Shown in pieces: positions 44,294-55,434 of a stretch of 64,000 bases of DNA. The DNA comes from Yponomeuta sedellus (Eukaryota; Arthropoda; Insecta; Lepidoptera; Yponomeutidae). Below the pieces are notes generated by a model. That model was not told where the DNA came from and ran no database searches. It saw only the letters and a program-made list of their open reading frames with translations. Within the stretch, counting starts at the first letter, position 1, and every line of letters begins with the position of its first letter. The stretch covers positions 6,945,795 through 7,009,794 of the forward strand of contig OW203744.1 of NCBI GenBank assembly GCA_934045075.1, read 5' to 3'. Both the position numbers and the translations under genes were made by a program.

Positions 44294-46071
44294 TCATGAT
44301 CTCTCATTCAAAAACCTTTCAATTAAGTTCATTCCATCCCTCATGAACTGGAGCCATTGAGCCTGCAGCTGGAGTTCCCTATCCCTCTGCTGCAGCTCAA
44401 TGTCTCTCTGACGTATCCTCTCTTTTTCTAACTCATACATACGATCATCACGTTCTTTCTCACGCTCCCTGGCCTCCCTTTCACAATTTAAAAAAATCCT
44501 ACTAGTCTCCTCCCCTCCCCTTCCTTCCTTCTTTTTTTTCTTAAGAGGTGGCTGCCATGTCTGCTCCGACTCTTCACGGACTGGTGGTGGTGGCTCCTCA
44601 ATCTCCACAATAAATGGTACTGATGCCTGGCTGGATCCAGGCATATTCCATTCTCCTGAGTCTGCAATGTAAAAGAGTCATAGTGATAATCATCATCATC
44701 ATCCGACATAGGCCTCTCCCAAGGAATGCCACATGGAGTGATACCATGTGGCATACCTTGAGATTGTATGTATATGGAATATATCTATATATAAAAATCT
44801 TTTGCTCATCTATCTAGGCGAGTCGCTTGAGAATGGTCGACCCATTCTCAAGCGACAGATTAAGCTCTTTAATTTTTTCTCGTTTGGATACGTCATCATC
44901 ATAAATAAGATGTGTGTAGCAGGAGTGGTCATTAGTTAATGATAAAATAAACTAAAATCAAAAAATTAAATAAAAAATATATTTTTTACCGGGTATTGTC
45001 GGTGTAGAGGGGACAGATGGTTCGATGGGTGGATGGTCGGTCTGCTCAGTTTCTACCTGAACCTGTAAAGATATATTTAACTAAAATACATTTCACGCTG
45101 ATAAAGACATTGTGTTTTATTGAATGTAGGTATACAATAAAACACTTAAAGTTGATAAGCATAAGATATATCTCCTTACCTACATACTTGTTTCAATAAA
45201 TAAATAAAAATACATTGATACATATACATACCATTAAAAGAACAAGATTCACAATCACTAGGACAAGTTTAACAAAAAATATGCAATTATTGAGTTGGCC
45301 GTATATGTGATCTAGTAAAATTTATATTGAATGGTTTACAGCACTGATTGTGTATCTAGTTCTTCTAATAAAAACATACAACAGAGTCAGTACAAAATGT
45401 TAAGTAACCTGTGCAAAACCAACTTCCTCCACATTATCCAGACCAGTAGCTGCCTGGATACCCACTACCGCCACCACCCGCTGCTCTACATCCGTCAAGT
45501 AGGAGGTCAGCGGAGGGCCACCACCAGTCCCATTAATAGACCTATTAATTTTGGCCACTTTTTTCTTGGCATTGTTCTTCATGTCACTCCAGACCTTATA
45601 AGTATAAAAAGTAGTGCAAAAAAATCATGCAAAGGATTAAAATAAATAAAGAGCAAGTAAAATATGGGCGAACAAAAACAGTGCTGATAATATTCTTGTA
45701 TTGAAATTAAATGAATTGTATTTGCAAGAAACCAGAAATAAGTTTGAGTTTGATAATATGATATGCTATAAAGAGGTTTTAACTGCTCACTTTTCTCCAT
45801 TTCTCCTCAGTCTTCTCCGCGCCTAGGGAATCACTATTGAGGAGGTTAGTGAGCTCCTGCCACTTCTTAAGGACTGACTGCCTGCCATGTGGGCCACCCA
45901 GAGGCTTAGATAAATCACCATGCCTTAAAAAGTTTGATTAGTTTGGGTTAGTTCAATAAAACATTCCACTATTGAGCACATCGTAATATTATAGGTAAGT
46001 ACTTACTGTTCCATGAACTCTACAATCATGTCAAATTGAGACGAGCTCGTGAACACTTTCTTAGTATTCAT
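44294..46071 (-). CDS. Myb/SANT-like (zeste-type) DNA-binding protein of Harbinger-B, five exons (274 aa)
   Basis: Exons (transcript order) 46007-46071, 45791-45923, 45409-45594, 44990-45062 and 44294-44661 join in phase to 825 nt with no stop; all introns are GT/AG. N-terminal trihelix domain at residues about 7-85: SSSQFDMIVEFMEQHGDLSK, SVLKKWQELTNLLNS, EKWRKVWSDMKNNAKKKVAK, then NGTGGGPPLTSYL, a signature of Myb_DNA-bind_5/zeste-like proteins. A Pro-rich linker, a KKKKKEGRG basic cluster (likely nuclear import) and a long C-terminal coiled coil (EREAREREKERDDRMYELEK onward) follow. In Harbinger elements this protein recruits the transposase to the ends. Convergent with the transposase gene. 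Confidence 0.88.
44686..44860. repeat. SINE-like fragment and two hairpins in intron 4 of the Myb gene
   Basis: ATCATCATCATC then CATAGGCCTCTCCCAAGGAA, words of a common moth repeat. Hairpin 1: ATGCCACATGG / CCATGTGGCAT (44726-44754, 7-base loop). Hairpin 2: GTCGCTTGAGAATGG / CCATTCTCAAGCGAC (44822-44856, 5-base loop). Confidence 0.65.
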
Positions 46072-46559
46072 ATTTAAGAATAAGAATTCTTCAGTCGAAA
46101 TCGAAAACTCGAAATCAAAACTAACTAAAACTTTTATTATCAAAAGCGCGAAATTTTGAGGTTATGAAATTCGTTCAAAAATTTAATCACCACGATATAA
46201 AATGTTGAAAATTTGCTTTAACAAGTAATATTTTTTTTTAATTTAACATTGAATATTTAATTGTATAAATAATATTGTAGAATAGTGGTTATATGTTTCT
46301 TAAAACCAAAGGAAATACAAAATTTAAGATATAATAAAATCAGGAAGACAGGTTTCTAAACGTAGTTGCGAATTACCTAGCGTTCTACGCATCGATCGAT
46401 CGATAGAGTTCCACAGACATTCGTGCTACCAAAATTGATTCACTGTAGATTCGAATGCGGTATCGTATAGATGAAACGATACGCAACGTTTACGGAGCTG
46501 TGAAATATTCGGGATAGGGGTACTGGTGTACCTACTTCGTTATGCAATGGAACCTATCA

Positions 46560-47230
46560 GGAGTACCTATAACGCGGCCTGTGTTCAGCTGACCTAAAAC
46601 TGGACCGCGTTCCTCCGCATGTGATCGAGATGGCCTGTGTATCAAATGGTGTTTCATGATGTCGCACATTAGTTGGAGCCGAAAATTCGTATTGTTATAA
46701 CGAATTTTCTTCGACTGCTCAACTGAAGTTCAGAAGTGAAACATTAAGAAGCCGTTTGAACAGCTCCTTGTACAATTTGATACACTGTTTATGCTCAACG
46801 CGACTGAAGCATCTGATCATTTTGGTCCACTCCACCCATGCCTTTATTGTATTCCCTGATAAGATTCAGCTTGTACTGCGTGGGTCGACCCGGTCTTTCA
46901 GCCGTCACGTCACACTCCGATCCGTGTTATGGTAGGTGGATATAGCCCTAACAGGCTTTTCATCCTGAAAAGCTACTACCACAACATTATTAGCGTGCCG
47001 AGCCATGTAGCTGCCTGTCTTCACTCGCTCTTCCGAAATAAAAGAAGTGACATTACTTCTAGACTTTCTCAACGTACGGACACAATCTGTACGACTGCGC
47101 TTCAAAAATCGGGCGAAAAGGGGCGAATTCAAGTAATTGTCGTATTAGTAGGATACCACTGGACGCTGTATAAATCATCTCATTACGTAGATGCAAAAAA
47201 AAGGCCAATCAGTAGGATACCATTTCGCAT
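46560..47230 (-). pseudogene. piggyBac transposase C-terminal remnant (piggyBac-B)
   Basis: Reading down: DNYLNSPLFARFLKRSRTDC (corresponds to the second-Asp block), RTLRKSRSNV, EERVKTGSYMARHANNVVVV, ISTYHNTD, and in other frames KAWVEWTKMIRCFSRVEHKQ and LYKELFKRLLNVSLLN, the block around the third Asp, where the GGVD motif has decayed to VEWT. Stops and shifts throughout. Unrelated in detail to piggyBac-A or -C. Confidence 0.6.
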
Positions 47231-48245
47231 GGAATGATTCTTCTGTTCGCGGCATGGACGGCGCATATCAAATCGTATCTGAAGCGATATGCTGCAGGAA
47301 GTCATTTGTCCATATTTGGCGGAAGGCCTGGTACCTACTCTCATAATGTTGGGTAGGACAGATTACTCAACTAGGAAAGCTTCTTGCTCGCCACTGAAAC
47401 TCCATTGCCTTCCATACAAATGACCTCGCTTCCTCATCCTGGCTAAACTGGAGATAGTACTGGTACACAGGGAATCCTTCCTCGCCATCATCCAATTCCT
47501 GTCCACTTTCATCACCATCCACACGGCGACCATGGCCGCTCCTGCTGCGCTCTCCGGGCTTGATCCCCCCGCTGCCACCATTAGGTGAAACACGGGCTGC
47601 TAGTCAAACGCTGGTTTATTGCGGTTTACTGGTTTACTTATATAATAAACAGATACACCACACTTCAGTGGTATTAGACAAATCTAATGAAAACTATTCA
47701 AGGAGGAAACAAAACTAGGTTATCTTGCAACTTTTGCTTTTTCGGCAATTTTCTTTCGACCGTTCCTTGGGCCAGCTATACTATCTGCCATTTCACTTAT
47801 TTCTTCCATTATTGTCTAAAGAAATGCGTTGCAATTGATCGAGATGTTTGCAATCAAACAAAAACAACAGAAATGGTCACCAGTCTAAAAAAAGCGTTAA
47901 GTAATGGAGGTAAATGCAAGTAAGCAATACCAACATAGCAAGAATATAAGCTAAGTAGCGACTTTTGCCTGTGGATGTTTTGTGAACTAGCCTGTTTTGC
48001 AGGAAGGAGTCTCACATATTTAGGCCTTTATTACGGGAGAACGAGCTAGTTCTGCTGCATGAGTCAAATATAGAATGGCGCCTTTTTATGAGCAATTTAA
48101 AATTGGCGTCATAAAACAAATTCGGTACAAAAGTCAAATAGCGGTGTTTGAAGTGGACTACTCTGTTAATATTAAAATTCAGGAACTTAAGTAATTTATA
48201 TATTATTATCAAAATCTTATGCAGTGTTATCGAACGAAATCCTCC
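47231..48245. other. No gene recognised
   Basis: The open frames 47363-47593 and 48012-48248 on the minus strand carry no motif. Confidence 0.4.
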
Positions 48246-48249
48246 CAAA

Positions 48250-48358
48250 GAACTTCACCGATTTTTATGATTCTAATTGTGTATAGTTGGTAGGTCTAAG
48301 AATATGTCGTATACTAATTAATATGGCCAAACAACGTTTGCTGGGTCAGCTAGTAAAA
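48250..48358 (+). repeat. Possible Helitron-like 3' terminus
   Basis: Ends AACAACGTTTGCTGGGTCAG then CTAGT, preceded by TTCACCGATTTTTATGA. I have seen this ending as a common terminus of moth Helitron-type repeats. No 5' end identified. Confidence 0.35.
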
Positions 48359-48479
48359 TATAAAATGAAAAGGGTGTTCAATACTAAAATGTTAACAGTA
48401 AAACGTAATAAAAACAGAATTTTAAATGAAAGGATTTTATTATTTTAGTCGAGTAACGGCCGCAGTTGGGGTTGACTAG

Positions 48480-49657
48480 TGGCTATACTCGGCTGGCAGA
48501 CAGTGAGCAAACCTCTGCCGCGGCCACATTGGAGCACGCCCAGGCCACCAACCGGTTAGCTGCTGCGGTAGATTAACTTGCGGAGGCGGTTTTGCAAACG
48601 CCACGCCGCCACGCGTTCTCCTCGTGATCGAGGGTGAAGTGAAGAGCTCCTCCTGAAACGGTATTGTTGTTATTATTAATCAGTAATAACAAGAATATTG
48701 TACGTGCACACTTATTTACTTTATTAATTAGAAACGATGCAGGCGCCGTTTTATTTTGGAGTCAGATAGCGACTAGCTAATTAATGGCAAAGTTTGGTTG
48801 AAATGAGTAAACATCAGTTTGGTTATAAAAATATATTATTACTCTTACCTTAAGGTACACGTTGCCTTTCACTTCCCAGTCTCTCCAGTAGAGCTCGCGG
48901 CCCTCAAGCAAGTCACTGCTGATGCGACGCCTGCGCTCAACAGTGTCTCCACGCAAGATTTCATTGGCGTCAGCTCTTAAATTCTGAACACAGATTCATT
49001 GAATCTGATCTGAATTTGTTAACAGACTGCTTTTAAACAAACTAACATCCTTACAGTTACTAATCGGTATGTCCATGAGAATAAATTTTTGTGGTACATT
49101 TTAGTGAATAACTCTTTTTTGTTTCCGAAAACCGAATCTTACCTGAATCTGGCGATTGTGCTCCTCTTCTCTTTCCTCGTGCGTCAATGGATTATATGGA
49201 ACACTCAATCGGTTCGCCAGATTATACAGCACTACGCAAGCATTTACAATTCGCCCAGCCCTCTGCGGGCTATAGTGGAGCGCACAAGCGGCAAGCAAAC
49301 ACCTGAAGAATAATAATAATAACTATTTTTTATGGGCTACATAAGATTTTCTATCGCAAAAATATCTTTTACTGTTTTTACTATTTCCCCTTAAAGCAGA
49401 GTACCAATTTAAACTTCTGTAGTGTTTCAAAGGAATCGTCTCTTGAGAAATAACAGCCATGTATATTTCCTTGGTGGCGCTACATACTAAACATAATTGT
49501 AAGAATACCTACCTAAAGCGGGCCTTCAGCACGCCAATCCAGCGTCCTACGGTGTTGCGTGCCCTCTCGTGCGCCATGTAGGCATGCTTCGGGGTCCCCT
49601 CGGTGGTGTTGAGGATTGGAGTTCTCATCGTCCTTCGGAGTGGATAACCATTGTCAC
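48480..49657 (-). pseudogene. HARBI1-like gene, 3' exons, catalytic Glu replaced (Harbinger-C)
   Basis: Four exons on the minus strand with good splice borders. (1) 49657 down to about 49513: GDNGYPLRRTMRTPILNTTE ... ARNTVGRWIGVLKARF. (2) about 49291-49143: RCLLAACALHYSPQRAGRIV NACVVLYNLANR. (3) about 48985-48863: NLRADANEILRGDTVERRRR. (4) from about 48651: EELFTSPSITRRTRGG onward to a stop near 48484. The second catalytic Asp (GDNGYP) is present, but the usual V-E-R at the Glu position reads V-G-R. The frame is otherwise open and spliced. Upstream exons with the first Asp were not found. It could be a dead copy or a non-catalytic derived gene. Confidence 0.6.
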
Positions 49658-50326
49658 CTGCAATATTAATTTTTATATCAGTAGCGGTAAAAAACTTCCA
49701 AAATCTCTTCCATATGAAGACCCTATAAGCAAGAGAGTTTGAAAGTGAGTCGACAATTGATGCATAGACGTCATTCCTTCCCATATTTATTAAAATATGG
49801 GAAGCATAATAGGAAGATTAGTATCAACGGTGTGTACCTTTATTGACCAAAGCTGCATAAAATAAAATTTTATTTACGCATGTCCTGCCCAACCCATTTA
49901 AGCTGATGGTAATATGATTTGCGGTGCCACGCGGCAATACGAGGTGCCACCCCTCCGATACTGAAATGAAATGTACCTTGATTTAATAAAATTCCGCTCA
50001 TCCCTTTCCAATGGCCACTAAACATATTTTTTACATACGGCAGAGTGGTTCTTTGCCACTGTTACTTGTTTTAGTACCCTTGAGCAGAGTTGAAGTTATA
50101 AGATTAAATACACAATTGTTGACATTTCTGTCCACAAATTACATTTAAAAACATATTCATGTCTTAATTATAATGCCTTGAGACAGAGGCCTGTGAGACA
50201 CTGCGAAGGGCACTTTGCCCCAGTAGGGTCTGATATGACCCTGTCGCAAGAAACGACATGGCGATGAGTATCTGAAAAATAAAATAAAGCACATTTGAGT
50301 AGGATAACTTATATCCAGGTACTTAC
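49658..50326. other. Unassigned; possible upstream piece of Harbinger-C
   Basis: The minus strand near 49790 gives GRNDVYASIVDSLSNSLAYR, weakly like the STNDAFIW block expected upstream of GDNGYP. The stretch at 49880-49980 is repeat-like. No firm call. Confidence 0.3.
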
Positions 50327-50329
50327 CTA

Positions 50330-51060
50330 AACGACGTCGGTGTCTTCATCGGGAAGAGGCCGCTCAGCACGTACAAGATACTTCTCGAACTGGTGACCGT
50401 TTACATAAAAGTAAACGCGCGCCCGGTGCAACGTTTGTCGGTAAACCAGTTGTAACAGCCCTTCCCGTGCTGATGCTCGCTTCAGGTCATCGAAAACCGC
50501 GACAGTCTTTGCCCTCATAGCGGTCTCACAGGGGCAGTCAAACTCTCGATCTTTACATAACCCCATAAAAGAAGTCCAATGGGATTAAGTCGGGTGAACG
50601 TGCTGACCAAGCGTGAGGACCATGGCGGCCGATCCAACGACGGTCGAACGCGCCACCACACTGCTGCGCCAGCAGTGTGGTGGCGCGCCGTCGTGCTGGA
50701 ACTAAGTTTGCTGCAACCGAGCCAGGGACTTTCATCCCGTCAATCTGCTACGTAGCCGTGAGCAGCTCCAAGTACGCCGCGCCATTTATTCTGGGCGGCA
50801 AAAATACGGGACCCAAAATTTTTTTACCCACGATACTGACCCACACGTTCCATTTCCACCTTGTCTGGATTCTCGGTTCCTGTACCTTAAATGGCTTCTC
50901 GGAACCCCACCAATGGGCGTTTCCCCAATTCCACATATGTTCACGAAGGTGCTTTCTTCCGTGAAAATAACATTTTGCTCAAAAGACGGGTCATTTTGAC
51001 TATGCTTTTTCAGCAGCCACCGATGTATTTGAGGACCACCGCCTTCTGCAACGGGCACAA
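50330..51060 (-). pseudogene. Tc1/mariner (IS630) transposase remnant
   Basis: Frames together give VIFTEESTFVNICG (first Asp/Glu block), WKWNVWVSIVGKKILGPVFL, PPRINGAAYLELL, then RRWIGRHGPHAWSARSPDLI and PLDFF (third acidic residue block of DDE_3), and FDCPCETAMRAKTVAVFDDL near the C-terminus. Several frameshifts. The middle carries a perfect hairpin (50650-50686) that may be an insertion. Terminal repeats not found. Confidence 0.7.
50650..50686. repeat. Perfect 17-bp-arm hairpin inside the Tc1/mariner remnant
   Basis: GCGCCACCACACTGCTG, CGC, CAGCAGTGTGGTGGCGC. Confidence 0.85.
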
Positions 51061-52100
51061 CCCTCTGCTATACCGTAGCAGAATATCATATCCAGATACT
51101 CCTAGCACTGTATTGATGAGGCATTGTAGTTTACTACTTTACCTCACACTGGGTTGCCAGATGCGATTTCCTATTTCTCCCCAAATTTGAAGTTATTTTC
51201 TCCAAAACGATACTATTTTCAATTGTATTACCCAAACGCCCAGCCCCTTTTTTCCTGTACTCTATGGCGTATTGCGCCAGTACCATAGGCAATATTATTT
51301 GTCAATGGTTCTACCAGTAAAACTTTAAACAAATTACATTAACGTTAGTTTGATAAATTTAATACAATAATAACACTACAGATGTAACCGTAACATTAAC
51401 GTAACATTAATGTTGTTTGATAAATTTAATACACTAATAACACTACAGATGTAACCGTATCCTCTTCTTCAACCCCCTCACCCCAGAAGAGACGTCCTTT
51501 GGACTTCTTTTGTCGCTTTTGCTGGCTGCTGGATTTTCAGCGTCGACTCTTCGCTGTAAGCGATCCGATCCGCTTTGGGTGCTTGAGTTTGGAAATGGGA
51601 TTCCCCCAGCTGTCAGCGGATTTGGTCGCTGTTGCCTGTTCGTGTTTTGGCTCTTTGAGAAAACTTAGGTTTTCACCTCGGTCCTCGTAAAAGATAACCT
51701 CGTGATTTTTTGAGGCTTCCAGACAACCCAAGCGGTCTGCGATTTCTACCTTTTCAATCTCAAGCACCATCGCGGCTACGCTTATGATTCAGGAGCCATG
51801 GCGTGTGTTTTGTCCGAGTTTCGTAAGCACGGAACTTGCCTGCGCAAATGGTGTTTCCTCACCCTATTCGAAGAGGATTCGATTCGAAGATTCTTTTCTG
51901 TTTATGTCGCACTATACGGCTTTGGTGGTCGGCTATTTGCGACTGTGGTATCGCGTTGAATTTGCAGCGTTCCATGCTGGTTTTGGACGTGCTCCCGTTC
52001 AGTAGAGTAGTTAGGCCGGGTGGTATTGCAACACGTTCCTGCCAAGACGACAAAAACTTATACCGAGGGTATCGGTGTCGTTGTCCATGAAGAGAGCCAC
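51061..52100. other. Tandem duplication and gag-like debris
   Basis: At 51333-51462 two units of about 65 bp share TTTGATAAATTTAATACA.TAATAACACTACAGATGTAACCG (split here for length). At 51480-52050 minus-strand open frames are Lys/Ser/Gln-rich (for example KEPKHEQATATKSADSWGN) and may be degraded retroelement gag, but no motif confirms it. Confidence 0.4.
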
Positions 52101-52370
52101 GCTTTTCACTCTTATTATGGGCTCGCCGTGCTCTTCACACTCCAGGAGGTTTTTGCGCTGCTTGGCATGGTGTCCATGGTTTGGCTTGTGTCAGCTATTG
52201 TTGTTGACGCAGTTGTATTTCCGGTGGTACAGGTATTGGTGTTGACGGTGGGGGCACTTGTGGTGAGGGTTGTTGTGCCGGCGGCGGTCGATGTGCTGTT
52301 CCTCTTTGCTACGACTCTGGCGATTCTGCTTGCAAACTCTAAGAGATTTGTTTGATGGCCTTGTGATATC
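52101..52370 (-). pseudogene. Degraded retroelement-like fragment
   Basis: The minus strand reads LLEFASRIARVVAKRNSTST followed by a Thr-rich stretch. It is joined directly to the BEL-C reverse transcriptase start at about 52370, where the BEL frame ends. Origin unknown. Confidence 0.3.
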
Positions 52371-54660
52371 ATTTTGAAAAGGTTGGCCTGAATTAAGGCA
52401 CTGATTGAGTGATACACCATTTGATGTTTTCCCCGAACCATCGAAAATAACTCTGATTTTGTCCGTTCCTCTTTTGAATATTCCGTGATGAGGTATGATA
52501 AAATGCTCTGATTCGAATTGAAAGTTTGCCACAGGCATTTGTCCCAGCTGCTCATATTCGCGCATGTATTCCTTGTACTTTTCTGCAAATACAGCATTAT
52601 TGCTCATTTTCTTTTCTAATGATAAAAGTTGTTGACTAGCCAGTCCCTTGGATTCGCCCAGTGATGGTCGGTTTGATAATAGTGGCATTCGCTGAGTAGT
52701 AGAAGTACAAAACCTTTCACACTCCATACGTTCAGGATGAACTGCTGGCGCGGAAGGCGGCTCCTCGATCTTCCAGAACTTCTCCAGAACCTCCTCCAGC
52801 CTGGTTGTATGAAGTCCATAGTCCTCGACTGACGTCGCCGTTGACTGAAGAGATGACTTGTGTACTGCTCCCATCATGACTTGCTGCCAAATGTGTATAT
52901 AATAAGAAGGTCTTTATCTGGGATTAAATGTAATCTCTTGGCCAGGAGTTTAGTTATGTAACTCATTTGGCTGCCACGATCCCACAGGAGTCTCGCAATT
53001 ACTGTAGTTGTGTCTGACGCTGCTGTCTGTAAAACAGATGTGACCGTGTTTAAATTACACTTATTAGAAATGGGTGGATCGTGAGCGACAGAAAAATCTT
53101 ACTCGACGCAGAAGGCAGCTTGTCTGGGCACAAGGCTCAGTTGTGAGAGCCACGGTAATATAGCCAACGTACTTTTTGCTTGCCGGCTCTTGCAGAATGG
53201 CCAGGCTTAAAACATTGATAGCATTGCGCCCTCAGCCTCTCTTTCTTATCTTTAATTGTTTGGGATTTGCTACATGTGTCATTTGAAATGAAATGAAAAG
53301 GTTTTATTCAAAGTAGCGCAGACACTGCGGCTTAATGAACGTTACAAGTCAAACTAAGTGTCCATTTCAAAATCTGGATCATTTTGGAGAAAAAATGGAC
53401 AAATAAACTCCAAACTTAGTCGTTTCAAATTCCTTAGTTAACAGAATTTACACAGATTCTACAAAACTCATGAATTTTACATGCTTGAATTCCAGACATC
53501 ATTGTCATCTAAATAATCCTTTATATTATAATAGCTCTTTTGGCACAATGTGCGCTTCAGTCAAACTTAATATATATTCAGGGATTTTATTGTAGAAGCG
53601 TATACAATGCCCCATGAAGGATGTATTAACCTTTGCCAGCCTAAATCTTGGGATCAAAAGTTTATGTTTATTTCTAGTATTTACATTGTGTTGGGTACCT
53701 GCAGTTTTAAAGTTGCTAAAATTTTCCCTGACATACATAATATTTTTATAGATATACTGGCTGGCAACTGTCAGGATGTTTGTTTCTTTAAAGAATTCTC
53801 TGAATATTGTAGTGCCTCTTTTTACAAAACATACACTCCAACTTCCTTTTCTTTGCTGGAGGGTGTTGGTCTCTATTGAAAGCGCCTCTTTTCGATAATT
53901 GTCTCGGATGAATAATTTGGCTGTCACTGTTAGTCTCCCTCGAACCCACATGAAGAACTTCTGTTGTATGCCCAGGCAAACTAGACGGCTCTGCTTGTAT
54001 TCCAGCCCGTTCTAAAGCAGTTATAACCCGGTTTAGAAACTTTCGCAAGTTTTCTACATCTTCATTGGTGCTTAAAAGCTTAACTTTACACATCATCGTT
54101 TCAGGAAACTTTGCTGTTGTCATAACCTGTAGATGACTGCTGTTAGTGTCCTCTCCAAGTGGAGCTAGCACACGCAAGTGTCTTTCCACTTCGTTCAGGG
54201 TGTGGCGGCAAGCAGTAGCTTCATTGATACTTCGTTGAATTTTATTTAGGGCTTCATAGTGTGCACCGTCAACCCATAATTGTATTGCTTTGAGCAACTC
54301 AATAGCGACAGTATAATTGAAATTTGTTACTGCCAAACCTTCGATAGTACCTAGAGCATCTCCTTCAAGAACTCCAAATAAATATGAAAACTTTTCTACT
54401 TCGCTAAAGTGTGTATGTTTGCTTCGAAACAGTCCCAAAATTCAGTCCATTGCAGTAAATCATCATTATATATTTTTAGCTCTAATTTGGGAAGTCGGGA
54501 ACTTTGTTGAGTAGGACGAGCTTGTCTCTCGGTCACTGTTGTGATGGTGTTCAGTAGCCTGACAGACTCCAGCCGTGCTAGGATGTTTTCCGCTTCCATT
54601 TGGTGAGGCAACGGTGTGGCAACATCTGGGTGTCCATCCGTACAACTCTTTATGTACAAA
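52371..54660 (-). pseudogene. BEL/Pao retrotransposon gag-pol remnant (BEL-C), interrupted
   Basis: Gag from about 54560: SRLPKLELKIYNDDLLQWTE FWDCFEANIH (DUF1759 start), then FSYLFGVLEGDALGTIEGLA and RHLRVLAPLGEDTNS, up to CMFCKKRHY at about 53805. A non-LTR fragment is inserted there. Gag resumes at about 53268 with CYQCFKPGHSARA (its last Cys lost), LYYRGSHN and ALCPDK. Then the protease region RLLWDRGSQMSYITKLLAKR (active-site Ser replaced by Arg) and, after a deletion, pol from about 52877: LEEVLEKFWKIEEPP ... HHGIFKRGTDKIRVIFDGSG, SLNQCLNSGQPFQND. It breaks off inside reverse transcriptase. Different family from BEL-A and BEL-B. Confidence 0.8.
53275..53805 (-). pseudogene. Non-LTR retrotransposon 3' fragment inserted in BEL-C gag
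   Basis: The minus strand begins REFFKETNILTVASQYIYKN, then HNVNTRNKHKLLIPRFRLAK, SFMGHCIRFYNKIPEYILSL, the conserved end of an insect non-LTR reverse transcriptase. It is followed by about 250 bp of 3' UTR ending in TTTCATTTCATTTCAAATGA. 5'-truncated. BEL-C gag is continuous on both sides. Same family as the piece at 5160-5369. Confidence 0.75.
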
Positions 54661-54679
54661 AGCTACTCCTTTTCGAAGC

Positions 54680-54900
54680 TTTTTGTGTAATTCTATCCAG
54701 TGGTTTGATCCTGATCAAGCAGATGTTTCGCTGTCGCTGACTATTCCACGTGGCGGTTTCTGATAGCTGCGATATGTTCCTTGACTCTTTCAGCAATGGT
54801 CCGCTTTGTTTGTCCGATATAAGAACATCTGCTTGAATCAGGATCAAACCACTGGGTAGAATTACACAAACCATCGGTACTTTGCAACGATCGCCATCAT
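54680..54900 (-). pseudogene. GIY-YIG endonuclease fragment, possibly Penelope-like
   Basis: Minus-strand frame: WFDPDSSRCSYIGQTKRTIA ERVKEHIAAIRNRHV, stop, SATAKHLLDQ. S-YIGQTKR..RVKEH matches the start of GIY-YIG endonucleases carried by Penelope-like elements. The fragment runs directly into BEL-C gag. Its two ends form a 42-bp inverted repeat (54687-54728 with 54826-54868). Confidence 0.5.
54687..54868. repeat. Inverted repeat, about 42-bp arms
   Basis: GTGTAATTCTATCCAGTGGT ... AGCAGATGT at 54687-54728 is repeated in reverse complement at 54826-54868 with one substitution and one inserted base. Confidence 0.8.
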
Positions 54901-55434
54901 TATAGCCGAATTGTGCGTGCAGCGGATTAAATTAAGAAAAAAAATTTCAATCGGGAATGTGATTTCAAACTGTTGCAAACGTGGGATCCGGTCATCAAGA
55001 AGTGTTCGAGTCGAAAAAAGTCGCTTGGCAGTTTGTCCGAGATTATCAGTGTATTGTGTCGCAACCCTAATAGTGTTTTGTGATGGCCGATTGAGGGTAG
55101 TCTGAAATCTTATCAGCCGAAGATACGAACGGGCACTAGCCATCAGTCTTCTCGTTACCACGATGACTGTTACGTCGTCGAAACATCGAGATGAAATAGC
55201 AATAAATTACTACGCGATTACGCCCCGAAAGTATTCTAATAAGGAGTATTTCCTGTTAATGAATACATGGCATGAGCCCTTGTGCTGATAATGGGCAATG
55301 ATTGACCTATAGGTTTGATGACCAATTTCTTCCTGAACCTTGCTTCAATCTGAACCTTGCTATTCCCAATTCCACAAATTTTAATTCCATTAGACTGTTG
55401 GTGATAATTGCCCATGGTAAGTATAAGCATGGTA
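54901..55434. other. No gene recognised
   Basis: Open frames on both strands (for example 54862-55161, minus) without confirmed motifs. May be more of the GIY-YIG-bearing element. Confidence 0.3.

Larger units (their letters stand above)
41741..46494 (+). mobile_element. Harbinger (PIF/Harbinger) element with two open genes (Harbinger-B)
   Basis: Two convergent genes, a HARBI1-like transposase (42040-43643, plus) and a Myb/SANT protein (44294-46071, minus), lie between imperfect inverted ends: CGTAGCGTTG at 41741 and the reverse complement of 46484-46494, CGTAAACGTTG. Further inside, AACAATTTGGTATCACGAAT on the left matches ATCAATTTTGGTAGCACGAA reversed on the right. The expected 3-bp duplication was not found, so the outer limits are approximate. 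Confidence 0.8.

Noticed and set aside
47363..47593. Met/Ala/Ser-rich open frame
   Set aside because: No motif and no continuation; flanked by unrelated remnants.
52020..52355. 111-aa plus-strand hydrophobic open frame
   Set aside because: It is the antisense of Thr/Asn-rich minus-strand retroelement debris; the Val/Leu richness is a mirror effect.
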